In this document: in pieces, positions 1 through 7,916 of the stretch | Layout of the letters: every line of letters begins with the position of its first letter | Numbering within the stretch: position 1 is the stretch's first letter | Source of the DNA: Micromonospora sp. M71_S20 | GTDB taxonomy: Bacteria; Actinomycetota; Actinomycetes; Mycobacteriales; Micromonosporaceae | Length of the DNA stretch: 64,000 nt | NCBI RefSeq assembly: GCF_003664255.1 | Contig: NZ_RCCV01000001.1 | Coordinates: 930,001 to 994,000 of the forward strand | Direction: 5' to 3' | Translations under genes and position numbers: made by a program | Notes under the pieces: model-generated | Told to the model about the DNA's origin: nothing | Databases searched by the model: none | Seen by the model: only the letters and a program-made list of their open reading frames with translations

Positions 1-189
1 ATGGCCGACTCGGTACGCACCGGCGAGGTGCGGATGATCGAGCACCGGGACCTGGAGCGGGCGGTCAAGGAGGTCCGGCCGTCGACGAAGCCGTGGATGG
101 CCACCGCCCGCAACGTGGCGATGTTCGCCAACGAGGGGGGCGTCTACGACGACCTGGTCGCCTACCTGAAGCGGCGCAGGATGCTCTGA
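1..189 (+). CDS. C-terminal end of an AAA+ ATPase (partial, 5' end outside window)
   Basis: The frame is open from the first base, so the ATG at position 1 is probably internal and the gene starts upstream of the window. The visible 62 residues hold no Walker motifs. The stretches LERAVKEVRPSTKPWM and NVAMFANEGGVYDDL resemble the C-terminal helical tail of actinobacterial CDC48/SpoVK-type AAA ATPases. In that family this tail follows the AAA small subdomain. The stop is TGA. Function cannot be judged from the tail alone, and the family call is from recall of similar tails. Confidence 0.6.
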   Translation: MADSVRTGEVRMIEHRDLERAVKEVRPSTKPWMATARNVAMFANEGGVYDDLVAYLKRRRML

Positions 190-304
190 CGCCGGACGGC
201 CCGGCGGGGCGCCGGGCCGCGCCTCCCGCCGGGCCGGGCCTCCTGCCGGGCGGCCCTTCCACCCGGCGGGGCCGCCTCCGGCGACCGCACCGCCCTCGGC
301 GGCG

Positions 305-523
305 TCAGCCGCGTGCGTGCCGCCGGCCGATGGCGATCACCTTCACCCGCTGCCGGCCGGCCCGCACCATGCCCAGCGCCATGAACGCGCCCGCGATCCG
401 GTCCGCCGCCTCCCGGCTGCTCGCCCCGACCACCTGACGGCGGCGCTCGGGGCAGTTGCGTTCGTCGCGGCCGGCGCCCTCGGCCGGTCGTACGTCGGTG
501 AGGACCACCAGGAACCGCGTCAT
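305..523 (-). CDS. Small basic hypothetical protein (72 aa)
   Basis: I do not recognise the family. The ORF starts at an ATG (523) and begins MTRFLVVLTDVRP. It is Arg-rich and ends in a TGA. Support for coding is the very high G/C at third codon positions through its length, with a plausible protein-like N-terminus of alternating hydrophobic residues followed by an amphipathic alanine-rich segment (SSREAADRIAGAFMALG). A weak GGCGGG sits upstream of the start. The frame stays open upstream to 745, but that part is arginine/proline-rich and does not look coding. No neighbour suggests a role. Confidence 0.5.
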   Translation of the reverse strand: MTRFLVVLTDVRPAEGAGRDERNCPERRRQVVGASSREAADRIAGAFMALGMVRAGRQRVKVIAIGRRHARG

Positions 524-718
524 CGGTGCCCGCCGGGGCGGTCGGTGCGGGCCTGTCGGGCAGTACGCACGTCGAGTCCCTTCCGGCTGGCGGGCCACGG
601 GGCGTGGCACGCGGCGATCGGGTACGGGGGAGAAACCCGATCGCCGCGCGCCCCATCCCCTCCGGTCACTCACCACCACCGTCGCCACGACAACCGGCGG
701 TGAGGACGCGATGACAGA

Positions 719-724
719 TTGACA
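719..724 (+). promoter_or_regulatory. Possible -35 box of the XRE regulator gene
   Basis: A perfect TTGACA lies 79 nt before the ATG at 803, in a stretch that is markedly more AT-rich than its surroundings (about 712-790). No convincing -10 is found at 17 nt spacing, so this is only a candidate. Confidence 0.3.
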
Positions 725-802
725 TGTCCACAGCCATGAATGCAACTCTCATCGACGTTCTCTCATCTACACCTTCCCGGAAAGATGTGCGATGATCGAT
801 GC

Positions 803-1648
803 ATGGCTCCGAAGACCGCCCGTGCCCGGCGACTGGGCATCGCGCTGCGCACCCACCGGGAAGCCGCCGGCCTCACGCTGGAGGCGGCGGCGGACGAGAT
901 CAGCAGCACCCGCAGCACCCTGTCCCGCTACGAGAACGCGCAGACGCTGGTCAGCCCCGCCACCGTGCGCGCCCTGCTCACCCTCTACGGGGTCGGCGCG
1001 GACGAGGTCGCCGCAGCCGTGCAGCTCGCCAAGGACGCCCGCAAGCCCGGCTGGTGGGTGTCGTACTCGCACCTGCTGGACCGGCGCACCATCGACTTCA
1101 TCGCGCTGGAGGCCGAGGCCACCGGCATCGCCAACTTCGAGCCCTCCGTGGTGCCGGGCCTGTTGCAGACCGCCGACTACGTCCGGGGCGTGATGCGCGG
1201 CGGCCCGCACACCCTCCGCGACGACGAGGTGGAGCAGCGGGTCCAGTTCCGGCTCGACCGGCAGCAGCGGCTCATCAGCGACCAGCCGCCGATCCTGGAC
1301 GCCATCATCGACGAGGGCGCGCTGCTGCGGCCCGTCGGCGACCGGTCGGTGATGGAGTCGCAACTGCACCACCTGGTCAAGATGGGCGAGCTGCCCAACA
1401 TCACGGTCCAGGTGATCCCGCTCGCCGCCGGCTACCACCGGGGCACCCGGGGCTCGCTGCACATCCTGGAGTTCGCAGACCCGGAGGACCCGATCATCGC
1501 CTCGGTGGAGACGGTGGCCGGGCAGATGGTCCTCGACCGGCCGGGCGACCTGCGTACCTGCACCAAGATCATGGAGCATCTGCGGACCGTCGCGCTCAGC
1601 CCGGCGGACAGCCGCGACCAGCTCCTCCAACTTCTGAAGGGACGGTAG
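803..1648 (+). CDS. XRE-family transcriptional regulator with DUF5753 domain
   Basis: A DNA-binding regulator of 281 aa. An N-terminal helix-turn-helix covers about residues 12-65 (LGIALRTHREAAGLTLEAAA, then STRSTLSRYENA). The remainder is the DUF5753 domain, recognisable from GWWVSYSHLLD, the PGLLQTADYVR motif, and the RQQRL and LPNITVQVIPLAAGYH stretches. The upstream ATG at 740 was rejected because the HTH family normally begins a few residues before the basic RARRLG segment, and 803 fits that. The gene is followed after 4 nt by a DUF397 gene, the standard partner. In Streptomyces such pairs (the WhiJ and Scr1/Scr2 types) affect differentiation and antibiotic production. The target here is unknown. 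Confidence 0.9.
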   Translation: MAPKTARARRLGIALRTHREAAGLTLEAAADEISSTRSTLSRYENAQTLVSPATVRALLTLYGVGADEVAAAVQLAKDARKPGWWVSYSHLLDRRTIDFIALEAEATGIANFEPSVVPGLLQTADYVRGVMRGGPHTLRDDEVEQRVQFRLDRQQRLISDQPPILDAIIDEGALLRPVGDRSVMESQLHHLVKMGELPNITVQVIPLAAGYHRGTRGSLHILEFADPEDPIIASVETVAGQMVLDRPGDLRTCTKIMEHLRTVALSPADSRDQLLQLLKGR

Positions 1649-1652
1649 GACC

Positions 1653-1853
1653 ATGACACCGACGATCAGCGCGGCGCTGGCCGTGGCGCGGTGGCGCAAG
1701 AGCAGCCGCAGCGGCGACGAGGGAGCGTGCGTGGAGATGGCGGTGGTCCCGGGCACGGTCGCCGTCCGCGACTCCAAGGACCCGTCCGGCCCCGCGCTGC
1801 TCTTCCCGCCGGCCGCCTGGGCCGCCTTCGTCGGGGCGCCGCCCGGGCACTGA
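1653..1853 (+). CDS. DUF397 domain protein, partner of the XRE regulator
   Basis: A 66-residue protein. It shows the DUF397 signature RWRKSSRSGDEGACVEMA, then VAVRDSKDPSGPALLFPPAAWAAF. The ATG lies 4 nt after the regulator's stop codon, so the two are almost certainly co-transcribed and translationally coupled. DUF397 proteins accompany DUF5753-type XRE regulators in actinobacteria and are thought to oppose or modulate their activity. No enzymatic motif is present. Confidence 0.88.
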   Translation: MTPTISAALAVARWRKSSRSGDEGACVEMAVVPGTVAVRDSKDPSGPALLFPPAAWAAFVGAPPGH

Positions 1854-2038
1854 CCTCCCCCTCCGGAGGCGCCGGCGCGCCCGCTGACCCGTCGCGCCGG
1901 TGCCTCGCCGGCGGCGGTCCCACCGTTGGGAGCCGGTGGGGCCGCCGCCCGGCGGGGGTCGGTGCCGCCCGCCCGGGGGCGGCCCTTCGTCCGCCCCGGC
2001 GGAGGCGGTGGACGGTCTGCGCGGCGGAGAGCGGCGGG

Positions 2039-3091
2039 TCAGCCCGCGACCACCGGGCGCGGCGCGGGGCCGGCGCGCAGCGCCTCCAGCGCCGCGATGG
2101 CCACCCCCCGGGCACCGGCCATGTCCCGCTCGGGCACCAGGGCGAAGGTGGCCGACGCGGCCTGCTCCTCGCGCAGCACGGTGTGCTCGCGCACGGTCGC
2201 GAGGAACCAGTCCCGGAACTCCGGGGCCGCCTCCACCACCCCGCCCCCGACGAAGTACGCGTGCGGATCGGTGAAGTTGGCCGCCACGGTGAAGAGTCGA
2301 CCCAGCGCCATGGCCTGCTGGGTGAACACCTCCCGGGCCAACGCGTCGCCGCGCTCCCCGTAGCCCCGGACCAGCTTCGCCGCCCGCTCCGGCGGCTCGA
2401 CGGCCAGCGGGTGGTCGGGAAACCGACCCAGCCAGTACGGCAGCAGGTTCCGCCCGATGGCGGTCAGCGAGGCGACGCTCTCCGCGTCCCCCGCGAAGCC
2501 GCAGGCGCACGTGGGCACCGGCTGGTCCGGCGCGAGCAGCCCGGTCAGCGGGATGTGCACGTGACCCAGTTCGCCGGCCATCCCGGCCGCCCCGGCCACC
2601 ACCCGGCCCGCCTCGACCACACCGCCGCCCAGCCCGGTGCCGACGATGGCCGACACCGACGAGCGGCGCATCGCCTCCGCGCCGAAGTGCGCGTGGTGGG
2701 CGTAGAGCGCGGCGGCGTTCCCGTCGTTGTGGTAGACCACCGGCAGCCCGAGCCGCCGTTCCAGCGCGGTACGCACGTCGTAGCCGCGCCAGGCCGGCTG
2801 GGAGAAGTTGGTCGACCCGCGGGAGGAGATCACGCCGGTGGCGCTCGCCGGCCCCGGCGTGTCCAGCCCGACCGCGCGCACCGCCGCGCGGGGCACGCCG
2901 GTCAGCGCCAGCACCCCGTCGAACGCGCGGGCCAGCGCCTCGATCGCCGCCGCCGGACCGGCGCGCACCTCGCTCGGGTTCTCCACCAGACCGTCCACGA
3001 GGAACCGGCCGTCCACGGTGAGCACCGTGGCGTTGTTGCTGGTGCCCCCGTTGTCCAGCCCGACGACCACCGGCACGTCCGCACCACCCAC
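2039..3091 (-). CDS. ROK-family protein (sugar kinase-like)
   Basis: A 350-aa ROK (repressor/ORF/kinase) protein without an N-terminal HTH, so probably an enzyme rather than a repressor. The N-terminal ATP-binding phosphate-1 motif is VVVGLDNGGTSNNATVLT (about residues 7-25). GLDTPGP, HNDGNAAAL and VGTGLGGGVV follow. The CACG motif of the ROK zinc site (PTCACGFAGDAES) has the first two cysteines of the usual CxCGxxGCxE, but the third is replaced by Asp and Glu is shifted. The start is GTG. It stands alone: the next minus-strand operon ends 148 nt upstream. The substrate is unknown; glucokinase or N-acetylmannosamine kinase activity would be a guess. Confidence 0.85.
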   Translation of the reverse strand: MGGADVPVVVGLDNGGTSNNATVLTVDGRFLVDGLVENPSEVRAGPAAAIEALARAFDGVLALTGVPRAAVRAVGLDTPGPASATGVISSRGSTNFSQPAWRGYDVRTALERRLGLPVVYHNDGNAAALYAHHAHFGAEAMRRSSVSAIVGTGLGGGVVEAGRVVAGAAGMAGELGHVHIPLTGLLAPDQPVPTCACGFAGDAESVASLTAIGRNLLPYWLGRFPDHPLAVEPPERAAKLVRGYGERGDALAREVFTQQAMALGRLFTVAANFTDPHAYFVGGGVVEAAPEFRDWFLATVREHTVLREEQAASATFALVPERDMAGARGVAIAALEALRAGPAPRPVVAG

Positions 3092-3238
3092 GACAACCCG
3101 CCTTCCGCCGCCACGCCTGCCGTGAGGCTAGTTCCCCTTCCCCGCCCCCGCCAGGCCGCGCGGCTGACACCGGGTGACGGCTGGCGCCGGGGTCACGGTG
3201 GCGGCCGGGTCAACGCGTTGGGGAGGGACGGCCGCGGG

Positions 3239-4030
3239 TCAGCCCGGGCGGCGGGCCGTGACGGCGGTGGCGTCCCGGTCGTCGTCCCGGGTCACCCACG
3301 GGTGCAGGCCCACGGCGGTCAGCGCCGCCAGCAGGGCGTCCACCTGCGTCTCCCCCGCCTCCACCACCAGGTGCCCGCCCGGGGCCAGCCAGCGCGCCGC
3401 GCCCTCGGCGACCCGCCGCAGCACCGCCAGCCCGTCCGTCCCACCGTCGAGGGCCACCGGCGCCTCGTGCAGCCGGGCCTCCGGCGGCATCAGCGCCACC
3501 GCCGCCGTCGGCACGTACGGGGCGTTGGCCAGCACCAGGTCCAGCCGGCCCCGCCAGCGCACCGGCAGCGGGTCGTACAGGTCGCCCTGGAAGACCGGCA
3601 CGGCCAGCGGGTCGAGGTTGCGCCGCGCGCAGGCCACGGCGGCGGGGTCCACGTCGGCGGCGGCCAGCCAGCGCGGCGCGAGCCGGCGGGCCAGCGCCAC
3701 CGTGGTGGCGCCGGAGCCGCAGCACAGGTCCACCACGGCCGCCGCCGGGCCGGTCACCGCGACGGCGGCGTCGACCAACAGGGCGGTACGCGCACGCGGC
3801 ACGAACACGCCGGGGTCGACGGCGATCCGCTCGCCGCAGAACTCGGCCCAGCCGAGCACGTGCTCCAGCGGCAGCCCGGCGATCCGGCGGTCGGCCAGGC
3901 CGGCCAGCGCCTCGGCCGAGTCGGCGGCGGCGATCAGCAGTTCGGCCTCGTCCTCGGCGTAGACGCAACCGGCGGCGCGCAGCCGGCGCACGAGGGCGGG
4001 CCGGTCGGGGCGGAACGCAACGACCGTCAC
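3239..4030 (-). CDS. PrmC-related protein-(glutamine-N5) methyltransferase-like protein
   Basis: An S-adenosylmethionine-dependent methyltransferase of 263 aa. The HemK/PrmC layout is present: an N-terminal helical part, the FVPRARTALLVDAA segment, SAM motif I as VVDLCCGSGATTVALAR (about residues 100-117), and the catalytic-loop motif as NAPYVPT. True PrmC has NPPY, so this fits the PrmC-related family of unknown substrate rather than the release-factor methylase. The GTG start (4030) overlaps the stop of the upstream PLP-enzyme gene by 4 nt, making it the last gene of a four-gene minus-strand operon. Confidence 0.85.
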   Translation of the reverse strand: MTVVAFRPDRPALVRRLRAAGCVYAEDEAELLIAAADSAEALAGLADRRIAGLPLEHVLGWAEFCGERIAVDPGVFVPRARTALLVDAAVAVTGPAAAVVDLCCGSGATTVALARRLAPRWLAAADVDPAAVACARRNLDPLAVPVFQGDLYDPLPVRWRGRLDLVLANAPYVPTAAVALMPPEARLHEAPVALDGGTDGLAVLRRVAEGAARWLAPGGHLVVEAGETQVDALLAALTAVGLHPWVTRDDDRDATAVTARRPG

Positions 4031-5154
4031 GCGCCGCGGCTCGCGTCCAGCGCGGCGGCCACGTCGGCGACCAGGTCGACGGCGTCCTCGACCCCGCAGG
4101 AGAGCCGGACGAAGCCGGGCGGGGTGTCGTCGCCCCACTGGGCCCGCCGGTCGGCGGTGGTGTGCAGGCCGCCGAAGGAGGTGGCCGCGGCCACCAGCCG
4201 GGCCGCGTCGAGGAACCGCGCCACCCGCCCGGCGTCGCCGAGGTCGAAGCAGAGCACCCCGGGGACTCTTCGCATCTGGACCGACGCCACCGCGTGGGCC
4301 GGGTCGCCGGGCAGCCCCGGCCAGCGCAGCCCGGTCACGTCGTCGCGCCCCGCGAGCAGCCCGGCGAGGGCCTGCGCGTTCGCGGTCTGCCGGGCCAGCC
4401 GCAGGTCCAGGGTGGCCAGCGACCGGTGCGCGAGCCAGGCGTCGAACGCGCCCGGCACCGCCCCGGTGAGGTTCCGCCAGGTGGTGACCGCGTCCCGCAG
4501 CTCGGCCGAGCGGGTCGCGACGTAGCCGAGCAGCAGGTCGGAGTGCCCGGTGAGGGCCTTCGTCCCGGAGGCCACCACGACGTCGGCGCCCAGGTCGAGC
4601 GGGCGCTGCCCGAGCGGCGTCGCCGTGGTGTTGTCGACCGCGACCAGGGCGCCGGCGGCGTGCGCCCGGGCGGCCAGCGCCGCCACGTCGGCGACGTCCA
4701 GGCCCGGGTTGGCCGGGGTCTCCAGCAGCACCAGGCGTACGCCGTCGAAGGCCGGGTGCGGGCCGGCGGTCGGGGCGAGAAGCACCCGTACCCCGACGCC
4801 CTGCAGCGTGTCGGCGGCGAAGGCCCGGACGGCGAAGTACCCGTCCGACGGGAGCACCACGGTGTCCCCCGGCCTCAGCACCGTCAGCAGCAGCCCGGTG
4901 ATCGCGGCCTGCCCGCTGGCGAAGACCCGGCAGTCGCCCCCCTCCAGCTCCCCGACCGCCGCCTCCAGCAGCCGCCGGGTGGGGTTGTCCGGCCGGCCGT
5001 AGCCGTCGGGCGCCGCCGCCGGCCCCGCCCACGGGTCCAGATGGTACGGCGCGGCGAACACCGGCCCGGGCAGGAACGGCTGGCCGGGAGCCGGCTCGGG
5101 CAGGCCGGCGCGGACGCAGCGGGTGCCGTCCTGGTGCTCGGGCATGTCGCTCAC
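4027..5154 (-). CDS. Cys/Met metabolism PLP-dependent enzyme (cystathionine gamma-lyase-like)
   Basis: A 375-aa pyridoxal-phosphate enzyme of the trans-sulfuration family. [14 protein letters not shown] (about residues 51-64) is the conserved N-terminal motif. [12 protein letters not shown] contributes to phosphate binding. The Schiff-base lysine is in [27 protein letters not shown] near the C-terminus matches the SLGG.ES region. Family members cleave cystathionine or related sulfur amino acids, and the exact substrate cannot be read from sequence. The GTG start overlaps the stop of gpsA by 4 nt, and its own end overlaps the methyltransferase gene by 4 nt. Confidence 0.85.
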   Translation of the reverse strand: MSDMPEHQDGTRCVRAGLPEPAPGQPFLPGPVFAAPYHLDPWAGPAAAPDGYGRPDNPTRRLLEAAVGELEGGDCRVFASGQAAITGLLLTVLRPGDTVVLPSDGYFAVRAFAADTLQGVGVRVLLAPTAGPHPAFDGVRLVLLETPANPGLDVADVAALAARAHAAGALVAVDNTTATPLGQRPLDLGADVVVASGTKALTGHSDLLLGYVATRSAELRDAVTTWRNLTGAVPGAFDAWLAHRSLATLDLRLARQTANAQALAGLLAGRDDVTGLRWPGLPGDPAHAVASVQMRRVPGVLCFDLGDAGRVARFLDAARLVAAATSFGGLHTTADRRAQWGDDTPPGFVRLSCGVEDAVDLVADVAAALDASRGA

Positions 5155-6149
5155 TCCGGCTTGGTGGTGCGGCTCATCAGCGCCTCGACGGCGAGCCGCG
5201 GGTCCATGCCCTCGTGGCAGACCAGCTCGACCTGCTCGGTGATCGGCATCTCCACCGCGTGCGCCCGGGCCAGGTCGCGCAGGGCCAGCGCGCTCTTGAC
5301 GCCCTCAGCGGTCTGCCGGGTGGCGACGCGGGCCTCCTCCAGGGTCGCGCCCCGGCCCAGGTGCTCGCCGAAGGTGCGGTTACGGGCCAGCGGCGACGAG
5401 CAGGACGCGACGAGGTCGCCCATCCCCGCCAGGCCGGCGAAGGTGAGCGGGTCGGCGCCCAGGGCCACCCCGAGCCGGGCCGTCTCGGCCAGTCCCCGGG
5501 TGACGAGCATGGCCCGGGTGTTGTCGCCGAAGCCCATCGCCACGGCGATGCCGTACGCCAGGGCGATCACGTTCTTCACCGCGCCGCCCAGCTCGCAGCC
5601 GATCACGTCGTCGTTGGTGTACGGGCGGAAGTAGGGCGTGGTGATCGAGCGCTGCACCAGCGTCGCCCGGTCGGCGTCGGTGCAGGCGACCACGGTCGCG
5701 GCGGGCTGCTCGGCGGCGATCTCCGGGGCCAGGTTGGGGCCGGAGACCACCACCACCCGGTCCGCCGCCACCCCGGCGGTCTCCACGATCACCTCGCTCA
5801 TCCGCCTGGTGGTGCCGAGCTCGATGCCCTTCATCAGCGACACGAGGGTGGCGTCGGGGTGCAGGTGCGCGGTCCACTCGGCCAGGTTGCCGCGCAACGT
5901 CTGCGACGGCACGGCCAGCACCACCACCTCCGCCCCGGTGATCGCCTCGGCCGCGTCCCCGGTCGCCGTGACCCGGGACGGCAGCAGCACGTCCGGCAGG
6001 TACTCCGGGTTGCGCCGCTCGGCGCGGATCGTGTCGGCGACCGCCTGCCGGCGGGCCCAGACGGTGACGTCCCGACCGGCGTCGGCGAGGATCTTGGCGA
6101 ACGCGGTGCCCCACGAGCCGGCACCCAGGACCGCGACGTGCCCGCTCAC
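5151..6149 (-). CDS. gpsA: NAD(P)H-dependent glycerol-3-phosphate dehydrogenase
   Basis: GpsA reduces dihydroxyacetone phosphate to sn-glycerol 3-phosphate for phospholipid synthesis. The N-terminal Rossmann motif is [21 protein letters not shown], and [10 protein letters not shown] follows. The catalytic lysine region is [25 protein letters not shown], and the substrate-binding [12 protein letters not shown] is present. At 332 aa the length is normal. The GTG at 6149 is chosen because it begins directly before the dinucleotide fold and overlaps the plsC-like stop by 4 nt. The pairing with an acyltransferase immediately upstream links both genes to phosphatidic acid formation. Confidence 0.96.
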   Translation of the reverse strand: MSGHVAVLGAGSWGTAFAKILADAGRDVTVWARRQAVADTIRAERRNPEYLPDVLLPSRVTATGDAAEAITGAEVVVLAVPSQTLRGNLAEWTAHLHPDATLVSLMKGIELGTTRRMSEVIVETAGVAADRVVVVSGPNLAPEIAAEQPAATVVACTDADRATLVQRSITTPYFRPYTNDDVIGCELGGAVKNVIALAYGIAVAMGFGDNTRAMLVTRGLAETARLGVALGADPLTFAGLAGMGDLVASCSSPLARNRTFGEHLGRGATLEEARVATRQTAEGVKSALALRDLARAHAVEMPITEQVELVCHEGMDPRLAVEALMSRTTKPE

Positions 6150-6883
6150 GCCGCCGCCTCCGGCCGCCGCCGCTCGCCGGCAGGGCGGGCCGTCCGTTCC
6201 CACAGTGGTGGCGGGGTGCCGCCCCGGATCTCGGTGAGCATGTCACGAAGGCGCAGCATGATGGTGTCGGTCATCTCCTCGAGGACGGCCTTCGTCGGGG
6301 TCGACCCGGCCCACCGGCCCAGGTCGACGGGCGGCCCGGCGACCACGGTCACCGGGATCCGGGGGCGCGGGTTCAGTCGGGACCGGCGCGGGTCGAAGAT
6401 CCGCTCAGGGCCCCACATGACGACCGGGACGACCGGCGCCCCGGTGGCGAGCGCGAGCCGGGCGGCGCCGGTCTTTCCCTTCATCGGCCACAGCTCCGGT
6501 TCGCGGGTGATGGTGCCCTCCGGGTAGATCACCACGGCGCCGCCCTGGTCGAGCGCGGCGACGAGGTGCTCCAGCGACCGCACCGCGTCCACCGTGTTCC
6601 GCTCGACCGGGATCTGCCGGCACCGGTGCAGGATCCAACCGACCACCGGGACCCGGAACACGCTGGCCTTGCCGAGGAACTGCGGCCAGCGTCCGGAGTC
6701 GTAGACGAAGTGCGCCGCGACGAGCGGGTCGGCGTGCGAGATGTGGTTCGGCACGATGATCACGCCGCCGTCGCGGCGCAGGTGCTCCATGCCGCGCCAG
6801 GTGCGCCGGGTCCAGACGGTCATCACCGGCTTGACCAGCACCACGGCGAACCATTGCCAGAACCCCAGCCTCCGCCGTGTCAC
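6146..6883 (-). CDS. 1-acyl-sn-glycerol-3-phosphate acyltransferase (PlsC family)
   Basis: A membrane-associated acyltransferase of 245 aa. The catalytic NHxxxxD motif is NHISHAD (about residues 46-52). A second motif, [11 protein letters not shown], and the acceptor-binding RIPVERNT-type block are also present. A hydrophobic N-terminal segment ([16 protein letters not shown]) probably anchors it. The GTG at 6883 is preferred over the upstream ATG because a strong GAGGAGG ribosome binding site lies 6 nt ahead of it. It is the first gene of an operon with gpsA, which supplies its glycerol-3-phosphate precursor. Confidence 0.92.
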   Translation of the reverse strand: MTRRRLGFWQWFAVVLVKPVMTVWTRRTWRGMEHLRRDGGVIIVPNHISHADPLVAAHFVYDSGRWPQFLGKASVFRVPVVGWILHRCRQIPVERNTVDAVRSLEHLVAALDQGGAVVIYPEGTITREPELWPMKGKTGAARLALATGAPVVPVVMWGPERIFDPRRSRLNPRPRIPVTVVAGPPVDLGRWAGSTPTKAVLEEMTDTIMLRLRDMLTEIRGGTPPPLWERTARPAGERRRPEAAA

Positions 6884-7011
6884 CCGCGCCTCCTCGTGCC
6901 GCCCCGACCCGCACCGGATCCGCACCCGGTGACGCCCGCAGCGGAAATCATGCCTGCTCGACCCGGGTCCGGCCAGAGAGGGTACCGCCGTACGGCTGGC
7001 AGGATGGCGGT

Positions 7012-7863
7012 GTGAGTCAGCCGAGGTGGACCGTGGTGGTGCCCGTGAAGCGCCTCGCCGCCGCGAAGAGCCGGCTGCGGGGGGCGCTGCCGGCCGTACC
7101 GCACGAGGAACTGGCGCTGGCCCTGGCCGCCGACACGGTCGCCGCGGTGCGGGCCTGCCCGGCGGTGGCCGGGGTGCTGGTCGTCACCGACGACGCCCGG
7201 GTGGCCGAGGCCGCCCGGCGCGCGGGCGCCCGGACGCTGCCCGACGCCCCCGGCGCCGGGCTGAACGCCGCCTTCCGGCACGGCGCGTCGGCCGCGGGCG
7301 GCGGCTGGGTGGCCGGGCTCACCGCCGACCTGCCCGCGCTGCGCCCGGCCGAGCTGGCGGCGGCGTTGCGGGCGGCGCAGGCCGCGCCCCCGGGCGTACG
7401 CAGGTACGTGGCCGACGCCCCCGGCCAGGGCACCGTGCTGCTGGCCGCGCCGCCGGGCGTGGCCCTGGATCCCCGCTTCGGGGTCGGCTCGGCCGACGCG
7501 CACGCCGCGAGCGGGGCGCTCGCCCTCACCGGGGACTGGCCGAGCCTGCGTCGGGACGTGGACACCGCCGACGACCTGGCGGCGGCGGCCCGGCTCGGGC
7601 TGGGGCCCCGCACGGCCGCGTTGGCCGCCGGCTGCCCGGCCTCAGGGGCGTGTAGCGTGCGGGGCATGCAGGGCACGGTGGCCACCTACGACGCGGCGAC
7701 CCGCAGCGGGACGCTGCTCCTCGACGACGGCACCGAGCTGGCCTTCCCGGCCCGGGCGTTCGACGCCTCCGGCCTGCGGCTGCTCCGCCTCGGCCAGCGG
7801 CTGCGCGTCGAGACCGACGCCACCGGCGCGGTGGTCCGGGTGACATTGCCGACGATGGCCTGA
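7012..7863 (+). CDS. cofC: 2-phospho-L-lactate/phosphoenolpyruvate guanylyltransferase with in-frame C-terminal cold-shock-like domain
   Basis: Residues 1 to about 205 are a CofC/FbiD nucleotidyltransferase of coenzyme F420 synthesis. WTVVVPVKRLAAAKSRL is the GTP-binding N-terminus, and VVTDD, PGAGLNAAF and GLTADLPALRP follow. Actinobacterial members (FbiD of mycobacteria) use phosphoenolpyruvate rather than phospholactate. The frame has no stop after this domain. It runs through CPASGACSVRG into a 65-residue cold-shock-like segment that starts with its own ATG at 7666. CofC proteins usually end near residue 210, so this is either a real fusion or a missing stop between two genes. The GTG start is at 7012. 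Confidence 0.88.
   Translation: MSQPRWTVVVPVKRLAAAKSRLRGALPAVPHEELALALAADTVAAVRACPAVAGVLVVTDDARVAEAARRAGARTLPDAPGAGLNAAFRHGASAAGGGWVAGLTADLPALRPAELAAALRAAQAAPPGVRRYVADAPGQGTVLLAAPPGVALDPRFGVGSADAHAASGALALTGDWPSLRRDVDTADDLAAAARLGLGPRTAALAAGCPASGACSVRGMQGTVATYDAATRSGTLLLDDGTELAFPARAFDASGLRLLRLGQRLRVETDATGAVVRVTLPTMA
7653..7658 (+). promoter_or_regulatory. Candidate -10 box for a leaderless cold-shock-like ORF inside cofC
   Basis: TAGCGT fits the TANNNT actinobacterial -10 and ends 7 nt before the internal ATG at 7666, the spacing expected when transcription starts on the A of the start codon. No obvious -35 was found. It suggests the downstream domain can be made on its own. Confidence 0.4.
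7666..7863 (+). CDS. Cold-shock-like (OB-fold) domain protein, possible independent product nested in cofC
   Basis: This 65-residue in-frame segment starts MQGTVATYDAATRSGTLLLD and continues DDGTELAFPARAFDASG and LRLGQRLRVETD. The pattern (GTV, a glycine-rich loop, DDG, VxV) resembles cold-shock/OB-fold nucleic-acid-binding proteins, though the aromatic RNP1 and RNP2 residues are poorly conserved. It may be translated from its own ATG with a -10 element just upstream, or only as the tail of CofC. No stop separates the two. Confidence 0.5.
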   Translation: MQGTVATYDAATRSGTLLLDDGTELAFPARAFDASGLRLLRLGQRLRVETDATGAVVRVTLPTMA

Positions 7864-7916
7864 GCGGCTGGTCGAAGTTCATTTTGCGTTAACCGCATCC
7901 GGGTGATTATGGGCAG

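Noticed and set aside
1691..4525. A 944-aa plus-strand open frame
   Set aside because: It crosses the DUF397 gene and runs antisense to the ROK, methyltransferase and PLP-enzyme genes. The translation is Arg/Gly/His-rich low complexity, typical of a shadow frame in high-GC DNA.
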